A DNA stretch of 50,658 nucleotides from Nocardioides luteus (GCF_014648595.1 NZ_BMRK01000003.1:364188-414845), one strand, 5' to 3'; numbered from the stretch's first letter, positions 32,601-40,458 are shown. The notes: generated by a model from the sequence alone, not told the origin. Numbers and translations: made by a program.

Positions 32601-33288
32601 CGCCGAGCACCGCGACCTGACCCTCGCCGTCGCCGAAGACCTGCACCTCGACGTGGCGGGCGGGCCGCACCAGGTGCTCGAGGAAGACGCCGGCCGTCCC
32701 GAAGCTGGTCTGCGCCAGCCGGGCGACGCGCTCGTAGGCGGTACGGACGTCCTCCTCCGAGGTGCACGCGGTCATCCCGATGCCGCCACCGCCGCCGGTG
32801 GCCTTGACCATGACCGGCAGCCCGATCCGGGCGGCCTCGTCCGCAGCCTCGTCCGGACCGGAGAGCAGGCCGGACCCGGCCAGCATCGGCACACCGGCGT
32901 TCTCGGCGAGCCGGCGGGCCGAGTGCTTCTCGCCGAAGGCGCTGATCTGCTCGGGGGTGGGACCGACGAACCGCAGCCCGGCGGCTTCCACCTCCCGCGC
33001 GAAGGCGGCGCTCTCGGAGAGGAACCCGTAGCCGGGATGGAGGAGCCCCGCACCGGTGCGCAGGGCTGCTGCGATGATCAGGTCGCCGCGTAGGTAGGAG
33101 TCCCGGGCGGGCGCCGAGCCCAGACAGACGGCCTCGTCGGCCTCCCGCACGTGCGGTGCAGCCCGGTCGGCCTCGGAGAAGACCGCGACCGTACGCATCC
33201 CGAGCTCACGCGCGGTGCGCATCACTCGTCGTGCGATCTCCCCCCGGTTGGCTACGAGGACGGTGTCGAGGGAGAGAGCTTCTGTCAT
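29608..33288 (-). CDS. Biotin-dependent guanidine/urea carboxylase
   Basis: 1226 aa, four parts in the usual order: biotin carboxylase (about 5-450; HPGYGFLSES, KATGGGGGIGM, EVNTRLQVEH), AHS2/KipA-like carboxyltransferase half (about 480-780; DVLDPGVLTTVQDLPGRVGYW), AHS1/KipI half (about 810-1020) and BCCP at the end (biotin Lys in VEAMKMEAS). Such enzymes were named urea carboxylases, but those beside two DUF1989 proteins have been shown to carboxylate guanidine. ATG 33288 overlaps the upstream gene by 4 nt. Confidence 0.9.
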   Translation of the reverse strand: MTEALSLDTVLVANRGEIARRVMRTARELGMRTVAVFSEADRAAPHVREADEAVCLGSAPARDSYLRGDLIIAAALRTGAGLLHPGYGFLSESAAFAREVEAAGLRFVGPTPEQISAFGEKHSARRLAENAGVPMLAGSGLLSGPDEAADEAARIGLPVMVKATGGGGGIGMTACTSEEDVRTAYERVARLAQTSFGTAGVFLEHLVRPARHVEVQVFGDGEGQVAVLGDRDCSLQRRNQKVVEEAPAPALPEHVRTVMHDSARQLAKSVSYRSAGTVEFVYDPGREVVSFLEVNTRLQVEHAVTEQVMGIDIVALMLKLARDGVTALPDELFRRCPTPKAYAVEARVYAEDPAKDSLPSSGLVTRAVLPETSAAVRVDSWIESGLEVSPHYDPLLAKVIATGSTRDEALDTLGEALAQTRIDGIVTNVSALRAMTTYPELRSATHSTTTLAERARDGRGGDPDPRIDVLDPGVLTTVQDLPGRVGYWQVGVPPSGPFDPVSFAEANLAVGNDRGAPGLEVTVPLATGRPASQGPALVFSDPAVVCVTGAPMPVNVDGVPAPQWEPIEIPAGATLRLGRTDGPGLRTYIAVRGGLDVPDYLGSASTFTLGGFGGHAGRALQRGDVLRPGDRIDPRAELAATPESRRTALTNSWEIGVTEGPHGAPEFFTRADMDQLYATSYQVHHNSARTGVRLIGPKPTWARADGGEAGLHPSNIHDTPYTVGSLDFTGDTPIILGPDGPSLGGFVCPAVVASGELWKIGQLRPGDTVRFVPVREGRAASLVNHRASLTVAGGAGGDGDDGVLGRLPETPARPEVTYRRSGDNSVLVEYGPMTLDLGLRMRVHALQSALAEHAPAGIIDVTPGIRSLQVHTDSSVLRAGQVAGLLRELEEDLPASSELTVPSRRVRLPLSWDDPATREAIERYTAGVRDDAPWAPWNIEFIRRINGLASVEDVHRIVFDASYLVLGLGDVYLGAPVSTPLDPRHRLVTTKYNPARTWTAENSVGIGGAYMCIYGMEGPGGYQLVGRTTQVFNRFRSSTSAGGLFQDDPWALRFFDRIEWYPVSADELLELRAEVDAGRGEFETEEGTFSIKEYDRFLTANADSIAAFRDQQSAAFDEERERWKEAGEFDICDRLDSRGDPSEVDVPGGCVPVTAPFTSTVWKVVASRGSQLAEDAPLMVVEAMKMEASIPVPVAGEVVELYVRPGEQIVPGQVIAAVRPVDGAGS

Positions 33289-34076
33289 TCGGGCGCCTCG
33301 TAGTCGACGTCCGGCTCGGAGACGATCATCCGCAGGGGCGTCGGGTTGAAGTCGTTGCAGGGGTTGTTCATCTGCGGGCAGTTGGAGATGAGCACGAGCG
33401 TGTCCATCTCCGCCCGCAGCGCGACGCGCTTGCCGGGCGCGGACATGCCGTCGACGATGCCGAGGGCACCGTCCTCCTCGACCGGCACGTTCATGAACCA
33501 GTTGATGTTGGAGACGATGTCGCGCATGCCGAGACCGTGCTGGGCACCCTCGGTCAGGAAGTTCTCCCGGCAGCCGTGGTGATACATCACGTGATGGCCG
33601 TAGCGCAGCGTGTTGGACTCTCGCGAGCAGGCGCCACCGATGGTGTCCTGACGGTCGATCTCGTTCTCGACGACGGTCATCAGGGCACGGCCGTGGTTGC
33701 TGCGCAGCACGGTCCCGGTGCGGATGTAGGCGTTGTCCTGCCAGGCGAGGGTGTCGGGCGCGCTGTAGCGCTCGTCGGTGTCGTGCGCGTTGTAGAGCAG
33801 GCAGTCGCCCGACTGGTTGCCCCCGACGTCGACGATCGTCAGCACGTGACCGGCACGGACGACGGCGGACCACGAGGCGCGCGGCGCCACCTGCTCGTCC
33901 AGCACGACGGTGCCCGGCACCAGCGGGTCACCCCACTCCAGGTGACTGCCCTCGGCGTACGACGCCCCGACCGGGACGCTGGAGACCAGCTGCCCGTCGG
34001 GCGTCGGATAGGTGGTCGCTGGAACCGGAACAGTTGTCACAGGCCTCATCACCGGGTTGTCGATCGTGGTGGTCAC
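33285..34076 (-). CDS. DUF1989 protein, carboxyguanidine deiminase subunit
   Basis: 263 aa, the second urea carboxylase-associated (DUF1989) protein. Motifs: VDVGGNQSGDCLLYNAHDTDERYSAPDT and GGACSRESNTLRYGHHVMYHHGCRENF, with clustered Cys/His that bind metal. Together with its paralogue it forms the deiminase that turns carboxyguanidine into allophanate plus ammonia. GTG start at 34076 shares GTGA with the upstream stop, the tightest coupling in the operon. Confidence 0.85.
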   Translation of the reverse strand: MTTTIDNPVMRPVTTVPVPATTYPTPDGQLVSSVPVGASYAEGSHLEWGDPLVPGTVVLDEQVAPRASWSAVVRAGHVLTIVDVGGNQSGDCLLYNAHDTDERYSAPDTLAWQDNAYIRTGTVLRSNHGRALMTVVENEIDRQDTIGGACSRESNTLRYGHHVMYHHGCRENFLTEGAQHGLGMRDIVSNINWFMNVPVEEDGALGIVDGMSAPGKRVALRAEMDTLVLISNCPQMNNPCNDFNPTPLRMIVSEPDVDYEAPE

Positions 34077-35005
34077 AGCCCCCGAGCCTCCGCATAGTCG
34101 AGTGTGTTCAGGTAAGCCCGCCACACCTCGGGAGAGGCGTCGAAACGCTCGTCTGCCGGGGTCGTCGCGGTGGTCTCCGGCGTACGCCAGGCGTGCACGC
34201 GCAACGGCCCGACGATGTAGTCCGGACGAGGGTCCCGTGGATGCGGGACGTTGGCGATCAGGACGAGGAGCGGCAGCTCGGCGACGAGCTCGACCGAGGT
34301 GCCCGCCCCCGACGAGCCGTACCAGTCGAAGCTGCCGTCCTCCGTCACCCGGACTCCCTGGAAGAACGAGACCGACGGAGGTACATCCGCAGGCCCGAGC
34401 CCGTGCTTGGCGGCCGCCTTCACGAAGAGGTCCCGCCCGGCGGGCGCAGGCCCTTCGGGCAGCGCGGTGCCGTAGCGCAGCGCGTTCCACGCCGCGGTGC
34501 TCGTACCGCAGAACGCGTCGTGACGGCCCGAGGTGTCGGCGAGGATCGTGGCGAGCACCCGACCGTCGCCCGAGAGCAGCGGGTGACCGGCACCGAGGTA
34601 GGCCTGCCACGGGATCTTCTGGGTGTCGGCCACGTTGAGCCGCTCGGTCGGCTCGAACGCGTTGTAGACCAGGGTGTGGGCGCACGCCTCGCCGGTCGGG
34701 TCCTCGAGCCGGAACCGGGTGCCGCGGGCGAGGACCTTGTGGGTGTAGCCGCCGGGCGCCACCGTCTCCGCCCAGGTCAGGCTCTTCGGGTCGACGTCCT
34801 CCGGACAGAACGGGCTCGACGAAGCCGGCAGGTACGGCATCCAGTCGCTTACCTGTCCCCCTTGCGCGCGAGCGTCTGCCCGTGCGTTCAGCACCGTGTC
34901 CGTGCTGTGGTCCTCGCCTCGCTCGGTCACTCCCTCGCTCGGCACGAGCGGACGAGCAAGCCCGCCGCTCGACCTCGCTCCGGTCGTCTGTCCAGCCAGC
35001 GCCAC
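34073..35005 (-). CDS. DUF1989 protein, carboxyguanidine deiminase subunit (first gene)
   Basis: 310 aa, paralogue of the next gene (GEACAHTLVYNAFEPTERLNVADT; FCGTSTAAWNALRYG). First gene of the guanidine operon. GTG at 35005 is set by a very good SD (AAGGAGG, 6-nt spacing). The N-terminal 45 residues before NARADARAQGG are unlike the family, and their DNA (34905-34995, repeats of CGCTCGGTCACTCCCTCGCTCGG type) looks like an intergenic repeat taken into the frame. Confidence 0.83.
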   Translation of the reverse strand: MALAGQTTGARSSGGLARPLVPSEGVTERGEDHSTDTVLNARADARAQGGQVSDWMPYLPASSSPFCPEDVDPKSLTWAETVAPGGYTHKVLARGTRFRLEDPTGEACAHTLVYNAFEPTERLNVADTQKIPWQAYLGAGHPLLSGDGRVLATILADTSGRHDAFCGTSTAAWNALRYGTALPEGPAPAGRDLFVKAAAKHGLGPADVPPSVSFFQGVRVTEDGSFDWYGSSGAGTSVELVAELPLLVLIANVPHPRDPRPDYIVGPLRVHAWRTPETTATTPADERFDASPEVWRAYLNTLDYAEARGL

Positions 35006-35030
35006 CCGGGTCCTCCTTGAAGCATGATTA

Positions 35031-35048
35031 ACCTGTCGACTGACAGGT
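35031..35048. promoter_or_regulatory. Candidate TetR operator of the guanidine operon
   Basis: ACCTGTC-GACT-GACAGGT, perfect 7-bp arms with a 4-bp spacer, 25 nt upstream of the GTG. Flanked by AAGCATG on both sides (35020-35026, 35049-35055, direct orientation). Confidence 0.6.
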
Positions 35049-35476
35049 AAGCATGTCGGTCAAGGGCGTCGGGGGCAAACCAAGACTGTTAGAGATCTGA
35101 GTCCGAAATGTGGGGGTCGGAGTCGGAGAAATTCTTCCCTGTCGGTCGATCGATTCTTACCGTTTTCGCCGCGGACTGGCTAGGGGTCAATGACCATTTC
35201 CTGCCGAATTCACGCCTGGCGTTCCGCCTGATGGAGCGATTGATCCAATCGGTCGATGCAGTAGCGAAAGTCGTTGATCTGTCATAAAACAGGTAACAGC
35301 AGTTGTGCGATATCGGACACCATTCCGATAGCGATCCGGAACCGTGCCGAGGAGCGGACCGATAGGCGCGAGCTTGTCGAATTCGGCTGACATCGACGTC
35401 GCGAAGTGGCACCCTCAGCGCAGCGGATCGGTCTCCGACGACGCCTCCGCGCCGCCGGCGGGTGGCCGAGGCGGGA
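35049..35476. other. 428-nt stretch without a recognisable gene
   Basis: Between the guanidine operon operator and the HAD gene 3' end. Base composition is visibly lower in GC than the surroundings (runs such as GTCATAAAACAGGTAACAGC). Two nested minus-strand frames (35089-35412, 35187-35393) have no SD, no family-like pattern and odd composition. No guanidine-I (ykkC) riboswitch pattern was found. Probably the operon's upstream region plus decayed sequence. Confidence 0.5.
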
Positions 35477-36232
35477 TCAGCGCGAGGATCTCCGCGATCC
35501 CCAAGGCACCACGTTGCCGGAGACGAAAGTCCGCGATTCGGACTCCGTCCGGGGCGTCGGCAGACCGACGATGCCGACGAGCTCGCCCAGATCGCCGACC
35601 GCTGGACCGGCCCACTCGGGGTCGCTCTCCTCGTCGGCGCCGAACCGCACGGCTCGCATCCCCGCCGCCTCGGCGCCGCTCAGCTCACCGTCGGCACCGT
35701 CCCCGACATAGACGCACTCCCCGGTCCGCACCTCCAGCGCGGCCGCGGCGACGAGATAGGCGCCGGAGTCGGGCTTGCGTACGCCGGTCTCGCAGGAGAA
35801 CGACACCGCGTCCACGTGGTCGGCGAGCGGGCTGTGCGGCCAGATCGCGACGGTCTCGGCCCCGCAGTCGGCGACGAGACCGAGCTTGAAGCCGCGCCGG
35901 CGCAACGACTCGAGCGCCGGCAGCGCCCAGGTCGCGCCGTGCAGCGAGAGGGCGTAGTCGAGCCACCGGGCGATCGCGCTCTCCACCTGCGACTCGGTGG
36001 GGCTCCCGCCGACCTGCCTGGCCAGATAGCGCACGGTGTGGTGCACGTCGGCCATCAGGCCGCGTACGCGCTCGTCGTACGTCTCCACGACCGCAGCCGC
36101 GAACGCCTCGGGATCGACCCCGAGATCGGCGCCCATCGCCCGGGCCACCGCGTCGTGCTCGGCAGGATGCCCGCTCGGGACGAGGGTGTCGTGCAGGTCG
36201 AAGAGGACCGCGCGCACCTCGGCCTCGTCCAT
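35477..36232 (-). CDS. HAD-superfamily hydrolase-like protein with altered motif I
   Basis: 251 aa, HAD Rossmann fold with cap. Motif I is FDLHDTL (residues 11-17): the nucleophile Asp is present but the D+2 acid/base Asp is His. Motif III Lys in RKPDSGAY and motif IV GDGADGELSGA are intact. Phosphatase activity may therefore be weak or replaced by another chemistry. Leaderless start: TAGGCT, 6 nt, ATG on the minus strand. Confidence 0.8.
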   Translation of the reverse strand: MDEAEVRAVLFDLHDTLVPSGHPAEHDAVARAMGADLGVDPEAFAAAVVETYDERVRGLMADVHHTVRYLARQVGGSPTESQVESAIARWLDYALSLHGATWALPALESLRRRGFKLGLVADCGAETVAIWPHSPLADHVDAVSFSCETGVRKPDSGAYLVAAAALEVRTGECVYVGDGADGELSGAEAAGMRAVRFGADEESDPEWAGPAVGDLGELVGIVGLPTPRTESESRTFVSGNVVPWGSRRSSR

Positions 36233-36284
36233 GGCGTCAGCCTAACCAGGATCGGGGCTCTGCTGAAGGACTTCGCACGACCGC

Positions 36285-36421
36285 TAGAGTGGGGCCCGAA
36301 GGGGAGTAGTCCTCAACAGTCGCGTCGACATACTGGCCTCGGGCCCGGCGCGATCGGCCACCAGGTGGCGGACGAGACCTTCGACCAAGCATCCATGCCA
36401 ACGCACGGTGCCGGTCGAAGG
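36285..36421 (+). promoter_or_regulatory. yybP-ykoY-type manganese riboswitch with promoter
   Basis: Promoter -10 TAGAGT at 36285-36290. The aptamer hallmarks follow: GGGGAGTAG (36301-36309), ACATACTGGC (36328-36337) and GACGAGACCTTC (36371-36382). Stem P1 pairs GAAGG (36298-36302) with CCTTC (36378-36382). A rival hairpin pairs CCTTCGACC (36378-36386) with GGTCGAAGG (36413-36421), using the same CCTTC and covering the start of AAGGAGAGG. I infer that Mn2+ holds P1 and frees the ribosome site (on switch). Confidence 0.82.
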
Positions 36422-36435
36422 AGAGGTCCGTCCTC

Positions 36436-37050
36436 GTGCAGCTCCTCCGGCCGGCGCCGGAGAGGAACTCCGTGTACGCCTTCCTGCTGTCGACCGCGGT
36501 CATCTTCGTCGCCGAGCTCGGCGACAAGAGCCAGCTCATGGCGATGACCTTCGCCACCCGCTACCGCGCTCGAGACGTGATCCTCGGGATCACCGCGGCC
36601 ACCGCGATCGTCCACCTCGCCTCGGTCGGTATCGGTGCCCTCATCGGGGACGCCTTCGCCGACTACCAGCACCACATCACCATCGTGGCGGGCGTCGCCT
36701 TCCTGCTCTTCGCCCTCTGGACCCTGCGCGGCGACGAGCTCACCGAGGACGAGGCCAAGAAGGCCCGCAACAGCCGGGGCATGGCGATCATCGCCGTCGG
36801 GATCGCGTTCTTCCTGGCCGAGCTCGGCGACAAGACCATGCTCGCGACGATCACCCTGGCCACCCAGGAGGGCTGGCTCGGCACCTGGATCGGCTCCACC
36901 GTCGGGATGGTCGCCGCCGACGCCCTCGCCATCGGTGTCGGCGCGCTCCTCGGCCGCAACCTTCCCGAGAAGGTGATCAAGTACGGCGCCGCCGCCCTGT
37001 TCGCGATCTTCGGGATCGTCCTGATCCTCGACGGGGTGGTGCAGCTATGA
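36436..37050 (+). CDS. GDT1/TMEM165 (UPF0016) manganese exporter
   Basis: 204 aa from GTG 36436 (192 aa from GTG 36472, which has GGAGAGGA close by and gives the family-like start YAFLLSTAVIF). Six TM helices in two halves, each with the family signature: VIFVAELGDKSQLMAMTFATRY and AFFLAELGDKTMLATITLATQ. The ELGDK(S/T) motifs bind Mn or Ca in this cation/proton exchanger family. The manganese riboswitch upstream agrees with Mn export. Confidence 0.92.
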   Translation: MQLLRPAPERNSVYAFLLSTAVIFVAELGDKSQLMAMTFATRYRARDVILGITAATAIVHLASVGIGALIGDAFADYQHHITIVAGVAFLLFALWTLRGDELTEDEAKKARNSRGMAIIAVGIAFFLAELGDKTMLATITLATQEGWLGTWIGSTVGMVAADALAIGVGALLGRNLPEKVIKYGAAALFAIFGIVLILDGVVQL

Positions 37051-37074
37051 CCGCCGCTCCCTGCCGGGCGGTCA
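37048..37074. terminator. Short convergent terminator containing both stop codons
   Basis: TGACCGCC (37048-37055) pairs with GGCGGTCA (37067-37074). The first TGA stops the GDT1 gene and the last TCA is the stop of the sigma factor gene. Confidence 0.5.
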
Positions 37075-38304
37075 CTCCCGGTCGAGCGCCTCGACCCGGC
37101 GGTTCAGGTAGCGCTGCTCCGGCACGCTGCGGGTCAGCCGCGCCGCGAGCAGGTAGTGCTCGCGAGCCGTCGTGAGATCGCCGGACTGCTCCAGCAGGTG
37201 CGCCAGCACGGCATGGGCACGGTGGTGACGCTGCATCGCCGGATGCTCCAGCAGGTCACGTACGATCTCGATGCCGTGGTCGGGGCCCAGGCTCATCGCC
37301 ACCGCGACCGCCCGGTTGAGCGTGACGGCCGGCGACGGCGCGACCTGGGCGAGCATGCCGTAGAGCAGGTTGATCTGAAGCCAGTCGGTGGCTTCGTACG
37401 ACTCGGCCTCGGCGTGGACCGCGGCGATCGCGGCCTGCAGCTGATAACGACCGACCGGTCCCTCCGGCAGCACCGTCTCGAGCAGCCGGACGCCTTCGTC
37501 GATCAGGGCGCGGTCCCACTGCGAGCGGTCCTGGTCCTCGAGCGGGATCAGGTCGCCGAGGTGGTCGACGCGGCCGCGCGAGCGGGCCTGGGTCAGCAGC
37601 ATGAGCGCGAGCAGGCCGGTGGCCTCGTCGTGCTCGGGCAGGATGCCGTGGACCATCCGGGTCAGCCGGATGGCCTCCTCGGTGAGCTCGACACCCTGTA
37701 GCTCGGGGCCGCTGGTGCGGGTGTGGCCCTCGTTGAAGATCAGGTGGCACACGTCCAGCACACAGGCGATCCGCTCCGGCAGCTCGTCGGGCGCCGGCGA
37801 GCAGAACTCCTCGTTCTTCAAGGTCGCCCGCGCGCGGCTGAGCCGCTGCCCCATGGTCGCCTCCGGGACCAGATACGCAGCCGCGATCTCGGCCGTGGTC
37901 AGACCGCCCACGCACCGCAGCGTGATCGCCACCTGCGAGGGGCGGCGCAACGTGGGATGGGCGCACATCATCATCAGCCGCAGCGTGTCGTCGTAGGCCG
38001 AGCCGATCTCCGGGGCCGACGGGTCGGGCTCGTCGAGCCGTCGGGCGATCCCGTCGGCGACCTCGCGCCGGGTGCGAGCCGAGTCGGACCGCAGCTGGTC
38101 GATCAACCGCCGGTGGGCCACCCGGATCAGCCAGGCACGGGGATCGGCGGGCAGACCGTCGCAGGCCCACTGCCGACTGGCTGCGATCAGCGCCTCCTGG
38201 GCGGCGTCCTCGCAGTCGGGAAGGTCTGGGTGCACCCGCAGCAGGGCGCCGAGGACGTGTGCGGACTCCTGCCGCCACACGTCCTCGACTCCCGACACCG
38301 TCAT
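37072..38304 (-). CDS. ECF42-type RNA polymerase sigma factor (copy 1)
   Basis: 410 aa, about twice the length of a plain ECF sigma. Sigma2 (about 15-80: CEDAAQEALIAASRQW, AWLIRVAHRRLIDQLR) and sigma4 (about 120-175: AITLRCVGGLTTAEIAAAYLVPEATMGQRLSRAR) are followed by a 230-residue helical TPR-like C-terminal extension typical of ECF42 (CHLIFNEGHT, LYGMLAQVAPSPAVTLNRAVAVAM). No anti-sigma factor is adjacent; the extension is thought to regulate it. It starts 1 nt after the DGPF gene stop. Confidence 0.92.
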   Translation of the reverse strand: MTVSGVEDVWRQESAHVLGALLRVHPDLPDCEDAAQEALIAASRQWACDGLPADPRAWLIRVAHRRLIDQLRSDSARTRREVADGIARRLDEPDPSAPEIGSAYDDTLRLMMMCAHPTLRRPSQVAITLRCVGGLTTAEIAAAYLVPEATMGQRLSRARATLKNEEFCSPAPDELPERIACVLDVCHLIFNEGHTRTSGPELQGVELTEEAIRLTRMVHGILPEHDEATGLLALMLLTQARSRGRVDHLGDLIPLEDQDRSQWDRALIDEGVRLLETVLPEGPVGRYQLQAAIAAVHAEAESYEATDWLQINLLYGMLAQVAPSPAVTLNRAVAVAMSLGPDHGIEIVRDLLEHPAMQRHHRAHAVLAHLLEQSGDLTTAREHYLLAARLTRSVPEQRYLNRRVEALDRE

Positions 38305-38305
38305 G

Positions 38306-38683
38306 TCAGTAGGTTGCCACCGGCCGCAGCTCGACCGTCTCACCGGGGCCGCTGAAGCTGCGTACGACCTCTTCAGCGCGCTCCTGGGACTCCACGTCGA
38401 TCAGGAAGAACCCGGCCAGATGCTCCTTCGCCTCGGAGTAGGGGCCGTCGGTGACGACCGGCTCCCCCGCCTCCCACCGATAGAGCCTGGAGGTCGCCGG
38501 GTCCGCGAGCGCCTGGCCGCCGAGGAGCTCCCCGTTGGCGGAGAGCTCCTCCAGGATCGACTCGAACGCGGCGCTGAGCTTCTCCCTGGCCTCCTCCGGC
38601 AGCGACTGGAGCTCCGGGATGAAGTCACCCGTGGGGTGGCCCCACGGCTGCGGGTTGGAGTGGATGAGGATGACGTACTTCAT
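38306..38683 (-). CDS. DGPF/YCII-related protein (copy 1)
   Basis: 125 aa YCII-fold protein with the family motif near residue 79 as TDGPYSEAKEHLAGFF. DGPF proteins are the standard genomic partner of ECF42 factors; role unknown, possibly small-molecule binding or redox signalling. SD GAGGGA before the ATG at 38683. No TGTCGA motif lies upstream, unlike copy 2. Confidence 0.9.
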   Translation of the reverse strand: MKYVILIHSNPQPWGHPTGDFIPELQSLPEEAREKLSAAFESILEELSANGELLGGQALADPATSRLYRWEAGEPVVTDGPYSEAKEHLAGFFLIDVESQERAEEVVRSFSGPGETVELRPVATY

Positions 38684-38815
38684 GACAGTTCCCTCTCGCG
38701 GGCGCCCTTCGTAGGTGCCCTCCGTAGGCGTGCTTACGAGGGATACGTCGGAGCCGGTCTGCGTAGTTCTACATGGTCGCAGAACCCGGCTCGGAAGTCG
38801 CCGGATCCGCCGACC

Positions 38816-39913
38816 TCAGGCGACCTGCTCCTGGTGGGGCGGGTAGTCGATGAAGCCCCGGTCGCCGCCGGTGTAGTACGTCTCCACGTCGGCCTCCGCG
38901 AGCAGGAGCCCGTGCCGCAGGCGCTCGACGAGGTCCGGGTTGGCCAGGAAGGGCCGGCCGAAGCTGATCAGGTCGGCACCCAGGCCGAGCCAGTGGTCGG
39001 CAGAGGCGCGGTCGGTGGCGGTCGCCCCGAAGATCGCGTCGCCACGGGTCAGCCAGGAGCTGGGGTTGATGATGAGCGACTGCTTCCAGCGGCGGCGCAT
39101 GTCGAGCAGCACCTCCCCCGGTGCGGTGGCGACGAGGTGGACGTAGACCGGGTCGAGGCGACCGAGCTCGTCGAGCAGGGCGCCGTAGAGCTCCGGCATC
39201 CCGTCCTCGACCACGTCCCCCAGGCCGGCGCCGGGCGAGAGCCTGATGCCGACCCGGTCGGCCCCGATGGCGTCGACGGTGGCCGACATCGCCTCCACGG
39301 CGAACCGGATCCGGTTGGCGATCGAGCCGCCGTAGCGGTCGGTGCGGAGGTTCGCGTTGGAGGAGAGGAACTGGCTGATCAGGTAGCCGTTGGCGCCGTG
39401 CAGCTCCACGCCGTCGAAGCCTGCGTCGATCGCGCGTCGGGCCGCTGCTGCGTACGACTCGGCCTGCTCGGCCACCTCGCTGGTCGCGAGCTCGCGAGGC
39501 TCGAGAGCGGGCACGAAACCGGCCGCGGTGAACACGTGCGCGTTCGGCGTGACCGCCGAGGGCCCCACGGGCTGCACACCGGTGGTCTCCACGTGGCCCA
39601 TCCGGCCGCCGTGCATGATCTGGGCGAAGATCCGTCCACTCTCGGCGTGCACTGCGTCGGTGACCTGGCGCCACGACTCCGCCTCGGCGTCGCTGCGCAG
39701 GCCGGCGATCCCGGGGCTGGCCGATCCGACCAGGTTCGGCGGGACGCCGTCACTGATCAGCAGGCCGGCGCTCGCACGCTGGGCGAAGTACGTCGCCATC
39801 GACTCGGTCGCCAGGCCGTCGGCGGTGCCGCGGGCCCGGGTCATCGGCGCCATCACCACGCGGTTGGGCAGGGTGAGGTCGCCGAGCCGGTGGCTGGTGA
39901 AGAGATCGGACAC
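38816..39913 (-). CDS. Old yellow enzyme-type ene-reductase
   Basis: 365 aa FMN TIM barrel of the NADH:flavin oxidoreductase/NemA type. PMTRARG near the start, the HGAN substrate-binding pair (VELHGANGYLISQFL, about residue 180) and DRYGGS are intact. Reduces enones, nitro compounds or electrophiles such as N-ethylmaleimide. GTG at 39913 is favoured because GGAG lies 8 nt upstream. Divergent from merR, whose dyad covers its promoter. Confidence 0.9.
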   Translation of the reverse strand: MSDLFTSHRLGDLTLPNRVVMAPMTRARGTADGLATESMATYFAQRASAGLLISDGVPPNLVGSASPGIAGLRSDAEAESWRQVTDAVHAESGRIFAQIMHGGRMGHVETTGVQPVGPSAVTPNAHVFTAAGFVPALEPRELATSEVAEQAESYAAAARRAIDAGFDGVELHGANGYLISQFLSSNANLRTDRYGGSIANRIRFAVEAMSATVDAIGADRVGIRLSPGAGLGDVVEDGMPELYGALLDELGRLDPVYVHLVATAPGEVLLDMRRRWKQSLIINPSSWLTRGDAIFGATATDRASADHWLGLGADLISFGRPFLANPDLVERLRHGLLLAEADVETYYTGGDRGFIDYPPHQEQVA

Positions 39914-39947
39914 GTTGTTTTCTCCTTTGTCGGGGTCCGGTTCGATT

Positions 39948-39979
39948 ACGCTAGAACCTGACATTGACGTCAGAGGCAA
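39948..39979 (-). promoter_or_regulatory. MerR-type promoter with long spacer
   Basis: On the minus strand TTGCCT (39974-39979) and TAGCGT (39948-39953) are separated by 20 bp, longer than usual, with the dyad CTGAC...GTCAG (39958-39973) between them. This is the pattern of MerR-activated promoters. Confidence 0.65.
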
Positions 39980-40030
39980 GTCTTGTGGCCGGGATCACCT
40001 GGCCCTGAGTGTCGAGAACGGAGAAGAACG

Positions 40031-40390
40031 ATGCGGATCGGGGAGCTCGCCGAGCGAGCGGGCGTGAGCGTGCGGTCGCTGCGCTACTACGAGGAGCAGG
40101 GGCTGCTCCAGAGCGAACGCAGCGCGAGCGGGCAGCGGCACTATCCCGAGGAAGCGGTCGACCGGGTCGTCTTCGTGCAGCGGCTCTACGCCGGTGGGCT
40201 CTCCAGCCGGACCATCCTCGAGGTGCTCCCCTGTGTCGACAACCCGAGCGCCGACAGCGCCGACGCGGCCTTCGATCGGATGCTCGTCGAGCGCGCCCGC
40301 CTCGACGATCACATCAAGGACCTGCTCCGCACCCGCGACGCCCTCGACGAGCTCATCGAGCTCAACCGCGGCTTTCGCGCGACCGTCTGA
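40031..40390 (+). CDS. MerR-family regulator
   Basis: 119 aa: HTH at the N terminus (MRIGELAERAGVSVRSLRYYEEQGLL, with the typical RxYYxxGLL), then a coiled-coil dimer helix (about 80-112). No C-terminal Cys pair as in metal sensors, so the effector is probably organic, e.g. an electrophile detoxified by the divergent ene-reductase. ATG at 40031 has SD GGAGAAGAA. Its 3' end runs into a 9-nt tandem repeat (CCGTCTG x3, about 40383-40407). Confidence 0.88.
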   Translation: MRIGELAERAGVSVRSLRYYEEQGLLQSERSASGQRHYPEEAVDRVVFVQRLYAGGLSSRTILEVLPCVDNPSADSADAAFDRMLVERARLDDHIKDLLRTRDALDELIELNRGFRATV

Positions 40391-40458
40391 CCCGTCTGGC
40401 CCGTCTGATCCCTGATACACCTGCGACGGATGTGACGGATGTGGAATCGTGACCGGTT

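Noticed and set aside
35089-35412. Two nested minus-strand ORFs in the 428-nt gap
   Set aside because: No SD, no recognisable pattern, unusual composition; left as unassigned intergenic DNA.
35006-35476. Guanidine-I (ykkC) riboswitch ahead of the guanidine operon
   Set aside because: Looked for on the minus strand because the operon would suit it; the conserved ykkC motifs were not found by eye. A covariance search would settle it.
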